A stretch of 64,000 nucleotides of DNA from Vespula vulgaris. Taxonomy: Eukaryota > Arthropoda > Insecta > Hymenoptera > Vespidae. Below the pieces are notes generated by a model. It saw only the letters and a program-made list of their open reading frames with translations, was not told the origin of the DNA and made no database searches. Below are positions 49,501 through 59,173 of this stretch, in pieces. Numbering within the stretch: position 1 is the stretch's first letter; the number at the start of each line of letters is the position of its first letter. The translations under genes and the position numbers were made by a program. The stretch lies in NCBI RefSeq assembly GCF_905475345.1, contig NC_066587.1, positions 124,001 to 188,000 on the forward strand, given 5' to 3'.

Positions 49501-52019
49501 CCGACGACGACGTCGTCGTCATCGTTGTCTATTCAGGCCGTGTGCTCTGATTATTCCCCGAGATCGATCGATGCTAGGGACGCGAGAGCTTTGAGGGTGG
49601 CTGGATATAAAAGGGAGGGAGGGAGGGAGAGAGAGAGAAGAACCTTTTGGTTTTGGAGGGATTAAAAGTACGTAGTGACCGACGATTCCTTCGAGCAACG
49701 ACAGTCGTAGGCCGCAAAGGATTGATATCGCTTTGATAGCTCGGCCGAGCGGAGTAGGATATAAGGCGTGTCTCTCTCGAGCATCCACGTACATACGTAC
49801 GATCAACGTGTGTATTAATACGTACGACGCGACGCGACACATACGTACTTGGGCCGCTTCGTACGGTGACCTAAAAGCCACGCTAGCTTCCTCGTAAACG
49901 ATTTTCCACTATCTCCTCCTCCTACTCCTCCCGTCCTCTGCGTCAACCAGAGAAGGCTGCTTCTAGCGCGAGTTTAACTTTGAACGGAGCTCGTTCGCGT
50001 GATTTACCTCGTCGCCTGTATTTCGAATTATATCAAAGTCGTAACGTTACCGCACTCAACGTTCTCGAGCACCCTTCGACGATATCTCATTCCTTCGATG
50101 ATCCAACATTTCGCACGAAAGCGCTGTTTGCGGTTTTATGCGGGTTAGCGCGTTGTTAGGCATCTTATCGCGCGATCGATAAAGACTAAAAGTCTCGATT
50201 AGACCAAATTCTCCATGGGTTGCTTCCGACCGAGCGTGCCACCCGACACTTGTGTACGGTCTTTTCGAACGAGCGACAAAAAAAAAGAGCTTCCCTCGTC
50301 TCCACTTTCTTCGATCGTCGTCGATCGCTCGCGGTATCGGAGCGGTTTCTTTCCCGACTTTTTCGAGGATACGAATTATTCTACGACAACCACCGTCTAA
50401 CGAGAGCGTTGTTATCGGAGATTAGCTAATGAGAGATTCCAAGACTCGTTCGTCTCTTTCGGTTCGTCGTAGTAACGTTGATATCTCTACTATTTCTCTC
50501 GTACAAAGTTTCGCCATAAAGTTTCCGAACTCGTCCTTCTTTCGTTCTCCAAAAGTTGTCGCGTCGATGTACGCGCGTACGTACGTACGTATACGTATAC
50601 GTATATACGCGTGTGTACGCATATAAGAAAGGCGTAAAGAATTGATTTCTCCGTGTCTTCTTGGCGTGTACGTAACTCGACACGCGATTCCAACATTTTT
50701 GTCTACCTATCCTTTTTTTATTATCGTAAACTTTGGCACGATATGCGCGCTTGTTTTTCAATAATTCGTGGAAACGCGATTATGAATTCTTTTGTTTTCG
50801 CGAGTTCGCGATCGGTTACGACATGTAATATTGAAACGTTCTTACAAATCGAATAACTTGTTTTTGTTCGAGCAAAGTCTAAATCGTTGGGTATACTTAC
50901 GTAAAGAAGTAAGAAAATAAAAGGAAAAAAGAGAATATTAATCAAACGATACTTCTGTTTTCAGTATCTGATGAGTGGTTGGGCGAGAGGATACAGCTTT
51001 CGTTGTCAGCCAGTCGACTACTCGACCAGTCCGTTAGCGCTCAGGATGGCGAACACATGTTGGTGGTATTACTTCAGCAAATTCACCGAATTCTTCGATA
51101 CGGTGAGAGGGAGGGAGGGAGAGCGAGAGAGAGGGGGGGGGGGAGGTAGAGAGGGAAAGACAACCGGTGATAATCGAATAACGACTAAATATGTATGTAA
51201 ATCGATAGACGTCCGTCGTAGTTTCGAGCGGAGATAAAGAAAAGGATCGACTATTTAAGGAACCGGTTAAGCTTCGAAGCGTTTTAACGAAGGTTCTCTC
51301 GTCTCTTTTCAGCTGTTCTTTATCCTGAGAAAAAAGAATCAGCACGTGTCCACCCTTCACGTGATACACCACGGCGTGATGCCTTTTTCCGTATGGATGG
51401 GTATGAAGTTCGCGCCGGGTGGTCATAGTACCTTCTTCGCCCTGTTGAACACCTTCGTCCACATAATCATGTATTTCTATTACATGGTCGCGGCGATGGG
51501 CCCGCAATATCAAAAGTACATATGGTGGAAAAAGTACCTCACTACGCTACAAATGGTGAGGAAAGATTCTCGAGCGAAAAAGAAAGGAGCGATGACGCGT
51601 CGTAAAAGAGAGAATCCGTCCAAAGATCCTTTTCTCAATATCTTTCCTTTTTTTTTCATTTTCAGGTGCAGTTTGTATTGATCATGGTGCACCAGTTTCA
51701 GTTGCTCTTCACAGATTGCGACTATCCTCGAAGCTTCATGATCTGGATAAGTCTCCATGGTTTTCTCTTCTTTGGTCTTTTCTCGGACTTTTATAAAACG
51801 AAATACACGCTTGGGAAGTCGAGGAGTCGTCGTAGCATGGCAAACGGCACGAACAACGGTGCGTGCATGCCTGTCCTCAACGATTATCCGACGAAACCAA
51901 AGCAAAACGGTATATCGACGTACGCGACCATCTACAACAAGGAGTACAACAGTTGTTACAGCAATGGCACCAACAACGGCTACGTGGCGAACAACAACAC
52001 CGAAAAGAAGCTGGCTTAG
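44156..52019 (+). CDS. ELOVL-D, very-long-chain fatty acid elongase (328 aa, 5 coding exons)
   Basis: Exons are 44156-44216, 47420-47610, 50965-51102, 51313-51555 and 51666-52019, 987 bp in total, GT-AG throughout. It is an ER elongase; motifs are NKKPFNLRRLLIVYN, KFTEFFDT (123-130), HVSTLHVIHH with the histidine box at 146-150, NTFVHIIMYFYY (176-187) and TTLQMVQF. Introns 1 and 2 are 3.2 and 3.35 kb and contain only repeats and no recognised gene. Its first exon encodes just MTNIVADLIHGYRDLMDNKS, and the GYRDLMDN block is shared with ELOVL-C. The C-terminal 60 residues are Asn/Gly/Ser/Tyr-rich (ANGTNNGA, SNGTNNGYVANNNT) and end KKLA, a canonical KKxx ER-retrieval signal. The tandemly duplicated region begins 0.24 kb after the stop. 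The family call is firm; the paralogue assignment (insect ELOVL4/AAEL008004-like) is tentative. Confidence 0.95.
46530..46560. repeat. (CT)15 microsatellite in ELOVL-D intron 1
   Basis: A perfect CT tract preceded by GCGCGCGC and followed at once by AG, so it resembles an oversized polypyrimidine tract and acceptor inside the 3.2 kb intron. Confidence 0.9.
47964..47998. repeat. (GAAGA)n pentanucleotide repeat in ELOVL-D intron 2
   Basis: About seven AGAAG/GAAGA units in tandem. GAA-rich purine tracts resemble exonic splicing enhancers, but this one lies deep in an intron. Confidence 0.85.
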
Positions 52020-53236
52020 GGCCGTGCCAGCATCTCGAAGAAAGTACAAAGACTTGCTTCGAGACGCAAGAGATCCGCTCGCCTCATCGAATTTTACATT
52101 CCGTTAACAGCGAATAATTCGCGTTGACGCAACGTAGACGACAGTCGCTGCCAAACGATCGCACATTGTCCGCCAAAGACGAGATAGAGAGACGGAGAAG
52201 AAAGTGACGATTGAGAGTACTTCGAGGGGTGGGGGTGTGGGTGGGGGGAGAGACAAGTCCTCGTCGATGGATTCATCGAGGAAAAAACGCACCTTTCTTT
52301 TCTTGCTTCAGCTTGATCCATCATTTTCCATAACATCGGCGAAACGACTTCTCGGTAGAGAAGGACGTTTCGCGTAACGTTGCGTACGTACCGAGTCTTG
52401 CATGTTTATGCGACACTTGCCTCGGTGTCGAGAGGGAAGAAGAAAGAAGATGGCAGAGTAGTTGCGTTAAACTTTTCGTCGAACGGACGAAGGACTCGAT
52501 TCTCGAGTAACGAGAGATACGTGGAGCGTGTCCGAGAGAGGACGAGCGGATTCGAGGCGAAACGCGCACAATTGTAAAAAGAAAAAAAAGCTAAAAGAAA
52601 CAAAAAAAAAGGAAAAAGAAAATTTGAAAGAAAAGAAGTCACGCCCTTGCTTCGCGTGCGTTTCTTCTTTTTTTCTTCTTTTCGTCTTTTGTAAGCTGCC
52701 GTTGCACGTCCAGCTAGCATAAACGTGTGATGTTTCATATGTGATTTTAAGGTATTACGGCTGGTAAAAGGGTTGGGTGGATGGGTGGGTGGTTGGGTAA
52801 GGGGAATCATCTTTGAAAACTCGCACGCCAACGCGTTTACGTGTTGCACACACACTTACACGTTCACGTACACTTACACGTAGGACATATACATATGACA
52901 TTATATACTATCAAAGAAAATCAATCACTATCCCGAACTCTACTTCCCGTTTCATCGTCATCGGAATCATCGTCGTCTTGTCCGCGTCTCTCTATCGCCC
53001 TTATTGTGTTCAAAGGCTTTGATGTTGGTCGTAGAGTTAAGCGTTTGCCCTTTGCGTGCGCGCGTGCATTCGAGGATCGCGCGATAGGGTGCTGGTTCTA
53101 AGTTACTATAGCGTTTCTAATAGCGCGAATTAGAGGGGGCCGTCGTCTACTTTCAATGGAAATTTTCGATCGTTCGATGAGATCGCTGGAAAAGAACAAA
53201 TTCGAGTACTGGATTTACGGAACCGTCGTTCTTCCG

Positions 53237-53294
53237 TGCCTGCCTGCCTGCCTGCCTGCCGCCTGTCCGTCTGTCCGTCTGTCCGTCTGTCCGT
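53237..53294. repeat. (CCTG)n then (CTGTCCGT)n
   Basis: About six CCTG units pass into CTGTCCGT octamers. The matching place in unit 2 (about 56690-56710) has only GTCTGCCTGTCGGTCG, so the array expanded after the duplication or contracted in unit 2. Confidence 0.85.
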
Positions 53295-54207
53295 TGTTTA
53301 TGGTACTTTCTCTCTCTTTTTCTTTTTCCTTCTTCGTTCGTACGTGTTCGCATATCTCTCGTCGTACCTCTCCACGCGTGCATCTCCGAATTTCAACGAA
53401 ATCGCGTCGCGTTACTTGCCGCGTATCTGGGCGAAGCGTGTGCAATCATTTTTATTTTTATTATTCTATTTTTTCTTTTCTTTTTTTTTCTTTTTCTTAA
53501 ATGTTTTTTATTATACGTTTGCACGTGTGTACGCGTATAAATATAAAAGCGCGAAACGTGATCGGAGAGAAGCTCCGATAAGGATCGACGAACTTTATAC
53601 CTTCCACGTTTTATCCGATTATCGCGAGAAAACGAGCGAGGAATTGATATATTCGATTAGAATTTGTCGATCGTATCCTTTCCTAAGGTAATACGTACGT
53701 ATGGTGAATAGAGGAGAAAGAAAAAAGGGAACTTTTATATATTATAAATTTGTACTAAAATCATTGGCGTTTGTACACTCTCTATATCGATCAACGTTTT
53801 ATTCGTTAAAAATTGAAAGTGGAATAAATATTCGACGACTGGAGGTTCGAATGATTTAGTATACATGTGTATAACGTATACCTTGATCGCTTTTCCATTT
53901 TTTCTTTTTCCTCTCCATGATCTTTCATCGCGGTCGATGGTTCGATGCATAATTCGACGTCGCCGATCAAAGTTCGCCGATTACTTCAGCATATTCAATA
54001 CCTTCCTTTTTACGACTTGACCGCAAAGTGCATGCACTTGACCTCTTTTCGTCGCACAAGCGTACAGGCATACGCGAACCATTCACGAGAAAGAAAAAAA
54101 AAACGGGACATGATTCGACCACTCGAACTGTCGACTTGGAGTATAAACTAATATGTGTGTCAGCGATTTCTTTTCGGAAGCTTTTTGTAAATTCGGCGTG
54201 TTAAAAG

Positions 54208-54254
54208 CGAGCGAGCGAGCGAGCGAGCGAGAGAGAGAGAGAGAGAGAGAGAGA
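54208..54254. repeat. (GAGC)n followed by (GA)12
   Basis: A tetranucleotide array running straight into a dinucleotide array. Unit 2 has the equivalent at 57558-57602 in a more degenerate form (GAGCGAGCGGCCGAGC then GA). Confidence 0.85.
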
Positions 54255-54687
54255 AAAGAGTCGACGGAAAAAGAGAAACGAAAGCGAACGAAAAGCGAAA
54301 AAGTAGACAAAGGTTGAGAAAATTAAGGCGCTTCTTTTCTTCCTTCAAACCGCAAGAAGCGAAGGGTTCGCGTGTACCCTTTGAACGTTGGAAAAATAAA
54401 AAAAGTGTCGAGATTACAAAGATTACTTTTCGATGGCGTATTCGCGCGGGAAAGTACGAATGGTTTAACGAGCGAGACTAATCGAAAAAGGAGCTAGACG
54501 TATCGGTAGGCACAAATGGAATTTACTTTTCGCGGAATCGCGAAACGATCGCGTCGGAAGGCGTTGGTACCCTTTGTGTTCTTATCCCAGCTGATAAAAA
54601 AATAAACGAAGAAATGTACTAAAGGATAATGCGCGCGGAAGGGCAGACTCGACTCTGTATCGATGTAAAGGGAAGGACCGATATCTT

Positions 54688-54695
54688 TGTACATA
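54688..54695 (+). promoter_or_regulatory. Pumilio-type motif TGTACATA, unit 1, first
   Basis: ATATCTTTGTACATAA matches the PUF consensus UGUANAUA. The same motif with the same TATCTTTG lead is kept in unit 2 at 57975-57982. Confidence 0.4.
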
Positions 54696-54959
54696 AAAAA
54701 GGAAAACAAAAGATACGAGTACGGTATACGTATAAAAATGATTATAACGAAACTTTAGAATCGATCGATGATAAAGAGAATCGTTTAAAGGAGAAATAAA
54801 TAATATCGGCGATCGATCGTCCTTGGCAACCGTCGAGAACGACGGACCGCTCGACGAGATAAGATCAGGAAGGACGGTTGCATGCGTCTATCTATTGTCG
54901 CGTACCTAATGTTATAATAATACGAACTCTGTAACGGTTATCGATTCTCATTATATTTT

Positions 54960-54967
54960 TGTACATA
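54960..54967 (+). promoter_or_regulatory. Pumilio-type motif TGTACATA, unit 1, second
   Basis: TTTTTGTACATAATTGGGGA lies 20 bp before AATAAA, inside the island identical at 113 of 118 positions between the two units. Confidence 0.45.
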
Positions 54968-54987
54968 ATTGGGGAGAATTGCTCGAG

Positions 54988-54993
54988 AATAAA
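54988..54993 (+). terminator. Candidate poly(A) signal AATAAA, unit 1
   Basis: CTCGAGAATAAAACGA, in the conserved end of unit 1. It is a likely proximal 3' end signal for ELOVL-D. Confidence 0.45.
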
Positions 54994-55274
54994 ACGAGAT
55001 TGAAGAAACGACGTCTCCCGAGAGGTCTTTGCGGGTAAGCGAGAGGGAGAGAGAGAAAAACTAGTCCTCGTCGATGGATTCGTCATGGAAAACGCATCTT
55101 TCCTTTCTTGCTTCGGCTTGATCTTTATTATTTTCCACAACGTTTTCTATTTACGCGACACTTGTGCTCGGTGTCGAGAGGGAAGAAGAAAGAAGACGGC
55201 AAAGTCGTCGGTCAAACTATTCGCCGAAGAGAGGAAAGACTCGATTCTCGAACGAAGAGAGATAGGCAGAGAGG

Positions 55275-56063
55275 GGGAGTCTCGTATAACTCTTTTAAAG
55301 TTGTCCGCTTTTATCCGAAGATTCGCCCTGACAGAATTCATATAAAAAAGTACACATACGTTTTCGAATTTGCGAAAAAGCGTCAGAAGTGACGGCTTGG
55401 ATGAAGTGCTCCATGGTCGGGCCAACTACTTCTCGTATATCGAGACTGACCGATACAAACGTTTTTCATTATGTGAAATATCAAGACGGACTTACGGTTA
55501 TGCGATAAAATCGTTCGTTAAAACATGGAAATACGTAGGAAGTTGAATGTAATGAGGATAAATTTTAAATCTTTGCTAGTTTCGTTCGTAGCAATTATAT
55601 TTTATTTTCTTCTTGTATATTCGATCGAGCGAAATCGTTTCAGCAAGCTTCCCCCATCGCGTTTTCTTTTTTCGCATTGCCTGTGTCGCCCTTGCCATCG
55701 ATTCGTGGAAAGCCACGAAGCTTCCTTTCTCTTATCGCTCGCTGTCGTTTACGATATGAAAATTGAAGGGAATAGTTTGACCGGCAGGAGGTATACGACG
55801 AAAAGTTTTCCAAGTTTGGAACGCGGGGGAGGTCGACTTTGAGACGCGTTTTAGGAACGTTTATCAACGTTACATCGAAAACATGAAAATCGCGCGCCGA
55901 GTCTCGATAACGAACGAGTGACGACTTCGCGGCATTGGTTCGTGGTAACTGGTCCCACTCGGCACCGATTCGCAAGATATTTGCTCAACGAAATAAGCCG
56001 TGGGCCCGAGATGGGGGGCGGGATACGGCTTTGGTCACTCGGCTCCTTCCTTTGGTTCGCGAG
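55275..56063. other. About 0.79 kb segment present only in unit 2
   Basis: It sits between GAGAG and GACGAGCGGA, which are adjacent in unit 1. No terminal inverted repeats, transposase or convincing target-site duplication were seen. It may be an insertion in unit 2 or a deletion from unit 1. Within it is an open frame at 55525-55842 with a hydrophobic stretch near its N-terminus, not recognised. Confidence 0.5.
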
Positions 56064-57974
56064 GACGAGCGGATCTTGGAGGAAACGCGCACGATCGAAA
56101 GAAAGCGAAAGGACGAAAAGAAAAAGGAAAAAGAGTCGCGATCTTGCCTCGCCCGCGTTTCGTATTCCTTTCGTCCTCTGTAAGTCGCCGTTTGCACGGT
56201 CAGCGATCGCGATCGTCCGACGTTTCGTACGCGACTTTAAGGTATTACGTCGGGCAAAACGGTCGGTGTTTGGGAATCATGTTTGAAAACTCGCATCCTT
56301 GCGCGGACGCGTACGCGCTTATACGTACAACTCACGTTAGTACACTTACACGTAGACGCGGACGTAACGCATTGCGCATAGAAAATCCATCGCTATCCCG
56401 GAATCTAATTCTCGTCTGATCGCGATTCGAATCCTCGTCGTCTCGTTCGCGTCTCTTTACCGCCCTTACTGTGTTCAAAGGCTTCGACGTTTGACCGTAG
56501 AGTTAAGAGTTCGCCCTTTGCGCGCGAGCGCGCGACGAAGTGCTAGTTCCAAAGTCGCTATACCGTTTCCAATAGGGCGAATTAGAGGGAGCCGTCGTCC
56601 ATTTCCAGTGAAAATTTTCGACCGTACGACGGAGTCGCTGGAAAAAGGACAAAACCGAGTGCTGGATTTAAGGACTCGTCGTCCTTGCCAGTCTGCCTGT
56701 CGGTCGTTTGCGATTCTTTCTCTCTCTTTTTCTCTCCGTTCGTACGTGTTCTTTCGACCGTTTCGCACGGACGTCGTTGCCACAGGTATACACATATCTC
56801 CCGTCGTACCTGCTCGGGTTCGTCTCCTTTCAGCGAAATCTCTTCGTGTCGTTTGCCGCATACCTGGCCGAAGCGTGTACTATCATTTTTATTTTTATTT
56901 GGCTTCTTCCTCTTTCTTTTATTTTTTTTATTTGCTTTTTGTTTCGTTTTATTTTCTTTTTTTTTTCTTTTTAATATTTCGTATCATACGTCTGCTCGTG
57001 TGCACGCGTATAAATACGAAAGCGCAAAACGTGTTTGGAGCGAGGCTCCGATAAGGATCGACGAACTTTATACCTTCCACGCTTTATCCACGGTTTATCG
57101 CAACCCAGAAACGAGCAATATAAACGCGTAATCGATTCGAGATTAGCAATTGTATCTTTTCGTAAGGTATACGTACATGTAGTAAAAAGAGGAGAAAGAA
57201 AAGAGGAAACGTTTATAAATCGTAAACTTGCACCAAAAACGCCGACATTGTACACTCCCTATTTCGACGAACGTTTTATTTACAAATGAGCAAAAATTGA
57301 AAGAGGAATAAATGCTTGACGAGTAAAGACTCGAACGATACGGGTACGTAGAAGCGTACGCGTCTTTCATTTTCTCTTTCTTCGATCGATCGATTTAATG
57401 CAGGATTCGTGCGCAGTCCGACGCCGACAGTGTGCACCTTTCACGAGAGAGAAAAAAAATGGAACAGAATTTGAGCACTCGACTGTCGACATCGAGTATA
57501 AACCGCTATGTACGCGAGCGATTTCGTTGTGCAAACTTTTTGTAAATTCGCATGTTGCGAGCGAGCGGCCGAGCTAGCGAGAGAGAGAGAGAGAGAGAGA
57601 GACGGGAAAGGAGAAACGAAAGCAAACGATAGGCAAAAGTCGAAAAAATCCTGACACGAATCGCTTCCCCTCGCGCGTTACGCTTTCAGAGTAAGATGCG
57701 CGTGTGCTCGAAGGATCCTTTGAAAGTTTGAAAAAAGAAAAGGATTACTTGCGGGAAAATTCGAATCGGGAGAGACCGACCGAAGGAGAAGCAAAGGACG
57801 TATCGGTAGGCACAAATGGAATTTATTTTCCGCGCCGGAAAGCGGCCAGTCTTTCGTGTTCTTACCCTAGCTGATAAAAAAATAAATAAAGAATTGTTAA
57901 AGGATAATGCGCGCGCAGGGAGAAACTCGACTTTGTACCGAAATTTAAAAGAAAACGCATTAAAAGGATATCTT

Positions 57975-57982
57975 TGTACATA
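57975..57982 (+). promoter_or_regulatory. Pumilio-type motif TGTACATA, unit 2, first
   Basis: ATATCTTTGTACATAATAAG; counterpart of 54688-54695. Confidence 0.4.
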
Positions 57983-58261
57983 ATAAGAGAGGAAAAAAAC
58001 GGTATACGTATAAAAACGATTATAACGAAACTTTAGAATCGATCGACGGCAAAGAGAGCATCGTTTAAAGGAGAAACGGAGAAACGAGAAGTAAACGAAT
58101 AACGATATCGGCGATCGATCGTCTTTGGCGACCGTTCTTCGAAGGACGAAGCGTTCGACGGGAGGAGAGCAGGAAGAGGACGCACGCGTCCGTCTATCGT
58201 CGCGTACCTAATGTTATAACGATACGAACTCTGTAACGGTTATCGATTCTCACTATATTTT

Positions 58262-58269
58262 TGTACATA
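58262..58269 (+). promoter_or_regulatory. Pumilio-type motif TGTACATA, unit 2, second
   Basis: TTTTTGTACATAATCGGGGA; counterpart of 54960-54967, in the 58203-58320 island. Confidence 0.45.
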
Positions 58270-58289
58270 ATCGGGGAGAATTGCTCGAG

Positions 58290-58295
58290 AATAAA
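58290..58295 (+). terminator. Candidate poly(A) signal AATAAA, unit 2
   Basis: CTCGAGAATAAAACGA is retained from the duplication. If used, it would give ELOVL-D a 3'UTR of about 6.3 kb. Confidence 0.35.
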
Positions 58296-58340
58296 ACGAA
58301 ATTGAAGAAACGACGTCTCCAGGGAGGTCCTTGCGGGAAG

Positions 58341-58371
<31 letters not shown>

Positions 58372-59113
58372 CGAGAGCTCGACGCGCGAAAAGATTTTGA
58401 AACGAGACTCGAGCGGTACGCGAGAATTAGCCACTCTCCGGGCTCCCCTTTCGTTGGCAGAAAATTCGTCTCGTCGATCTTTGAAATTGCACGAGTAAAA
58501 GATGGCTGATAAAATAGGTAGGTGAAGACGCATTAGTTGTTATCACGACGTAGGACAAGTGTCGCCCAAGCAAAGGGGAGAGGGATTAATAAAACAAAGT
58601 TACTCGACGGGTGAGAAGAAATGACATTCGTAAATTGCAAAGTGTTGTCGATAGAGATTTATTTATCGTTTCTTTATTGCGAGTTATATTTTTATTCATA
58701 ATCAAGTATATAAGAGAACGAATAAATGATCATGTTTCGTACAATGGTTGCTAAAAAGAAGGACTCGTCAATTTAATTATCGTAGACCGCCTGCGACACG
58801 TCGATCGTTCCTCGATCCTTTCTCACGCTTGCGATCGTCGACGAATTCGTAATTCGCGCGAAAATGCAAATCGTCGAAGCGCCGAGAAACGACGGTTACA
58901 TCGGCGAGACGCGGAGACCGCGTCATCTCTGGACAAGGAAGCGAATCAAAACGTAATCCCGCGCTTTTTCGTTTATCGGCTCGATAAGGTTAGAATTTGG
59001 AACTATTCGACGAATGGTTTCTCGTAACAAAAGTTTTTCATAAACTCGACTCATCCTAGCCATCGACGAGGGCGACGACGACGACGGCGACGGCGACGAC
59101 AAAACCGACGAGA

Positions 59114-59116
<3 letters not shown>

Positions 59117-59150
<34 letters not shown>

Positions 59151-59173
59151 CGAGGGCGAGGGCGAGGACGAGG
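59117..59173. repeat. (GGACGA)n/(GGGCGA)n hexanucleotide array
   Basis: About nine 6 bp units; the middle block is GGGCGA and the outer ones GGACGA. Being a multiple of three it keeps frames open on both strands, producing Ser-Pro or Leu-Ala runs that are not evidence of a gene. Confidence 0.85.

Larger units (their letters stand above)
52020..55018 (+). other. Presumed 3'UTR of ELOVL-D (proximal end)
   Basis: No coding frame follows the stop. The first well-placed AATAAA (54988-54993) sits in the best-conserved island of the downstream duplication, next to a UGUACAUA motif at 54960-54967. A transcript ending there would have a 3'UTR of about 3 kb. This is inferred from position and conservation only. 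Confidence 0.4.
52252..55060 (+). repeat. Tandem duplication unit 1, downstream of ELOVL-D
   Basis: This unit is collinear with 55061-58340. Anchors are TCCTCGTCGATGGATTC (52258 and 55065), GACACTTG with CGGTGTCGAGAGGGAAGAAG (52412 and 55157), GACGAGCGGA (52541 and 56064), GGGAATCAT (52802 and 56272), AGGATCGACGAACTTTATAC (53581 and 57054), CGTATCGGTAGGCACAAATG (54499 and 57799) and CGTACCTAATGTTATAA (54901 and 58203). Unit 1 carries expanded CCTG/CTGTCCGT and GAGC repeats. It ends in a GA-rich tract at about 55040. Confidence 0.9.
55061..58340 (+). repeat. Tandem duplication unit 2, no coding sequence
   Basis: This is a diverged second copy of unit 1, about 3.3 kb. It starts in the GA-rich tract that ends unit 1 and itself ends at the (GA)n tract at 58341. 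It is longer than unit 1 mainly because of about 0.79 kb (55275-56063) absent from unit 1. No part of the ELOVL-D coding exons is included, so only the downstream region was duplicated. Confidence 0.9.

Noticed and set aside
53236..57131. A shared peptide in both duplicates (EAPIRIDELYTFH)
   Set aside because: The frames differ on either side and contain repeat-derived Phe/Leu runs. The similarity is DNA-level conservation of the duplicated units, not a duplicated gene.
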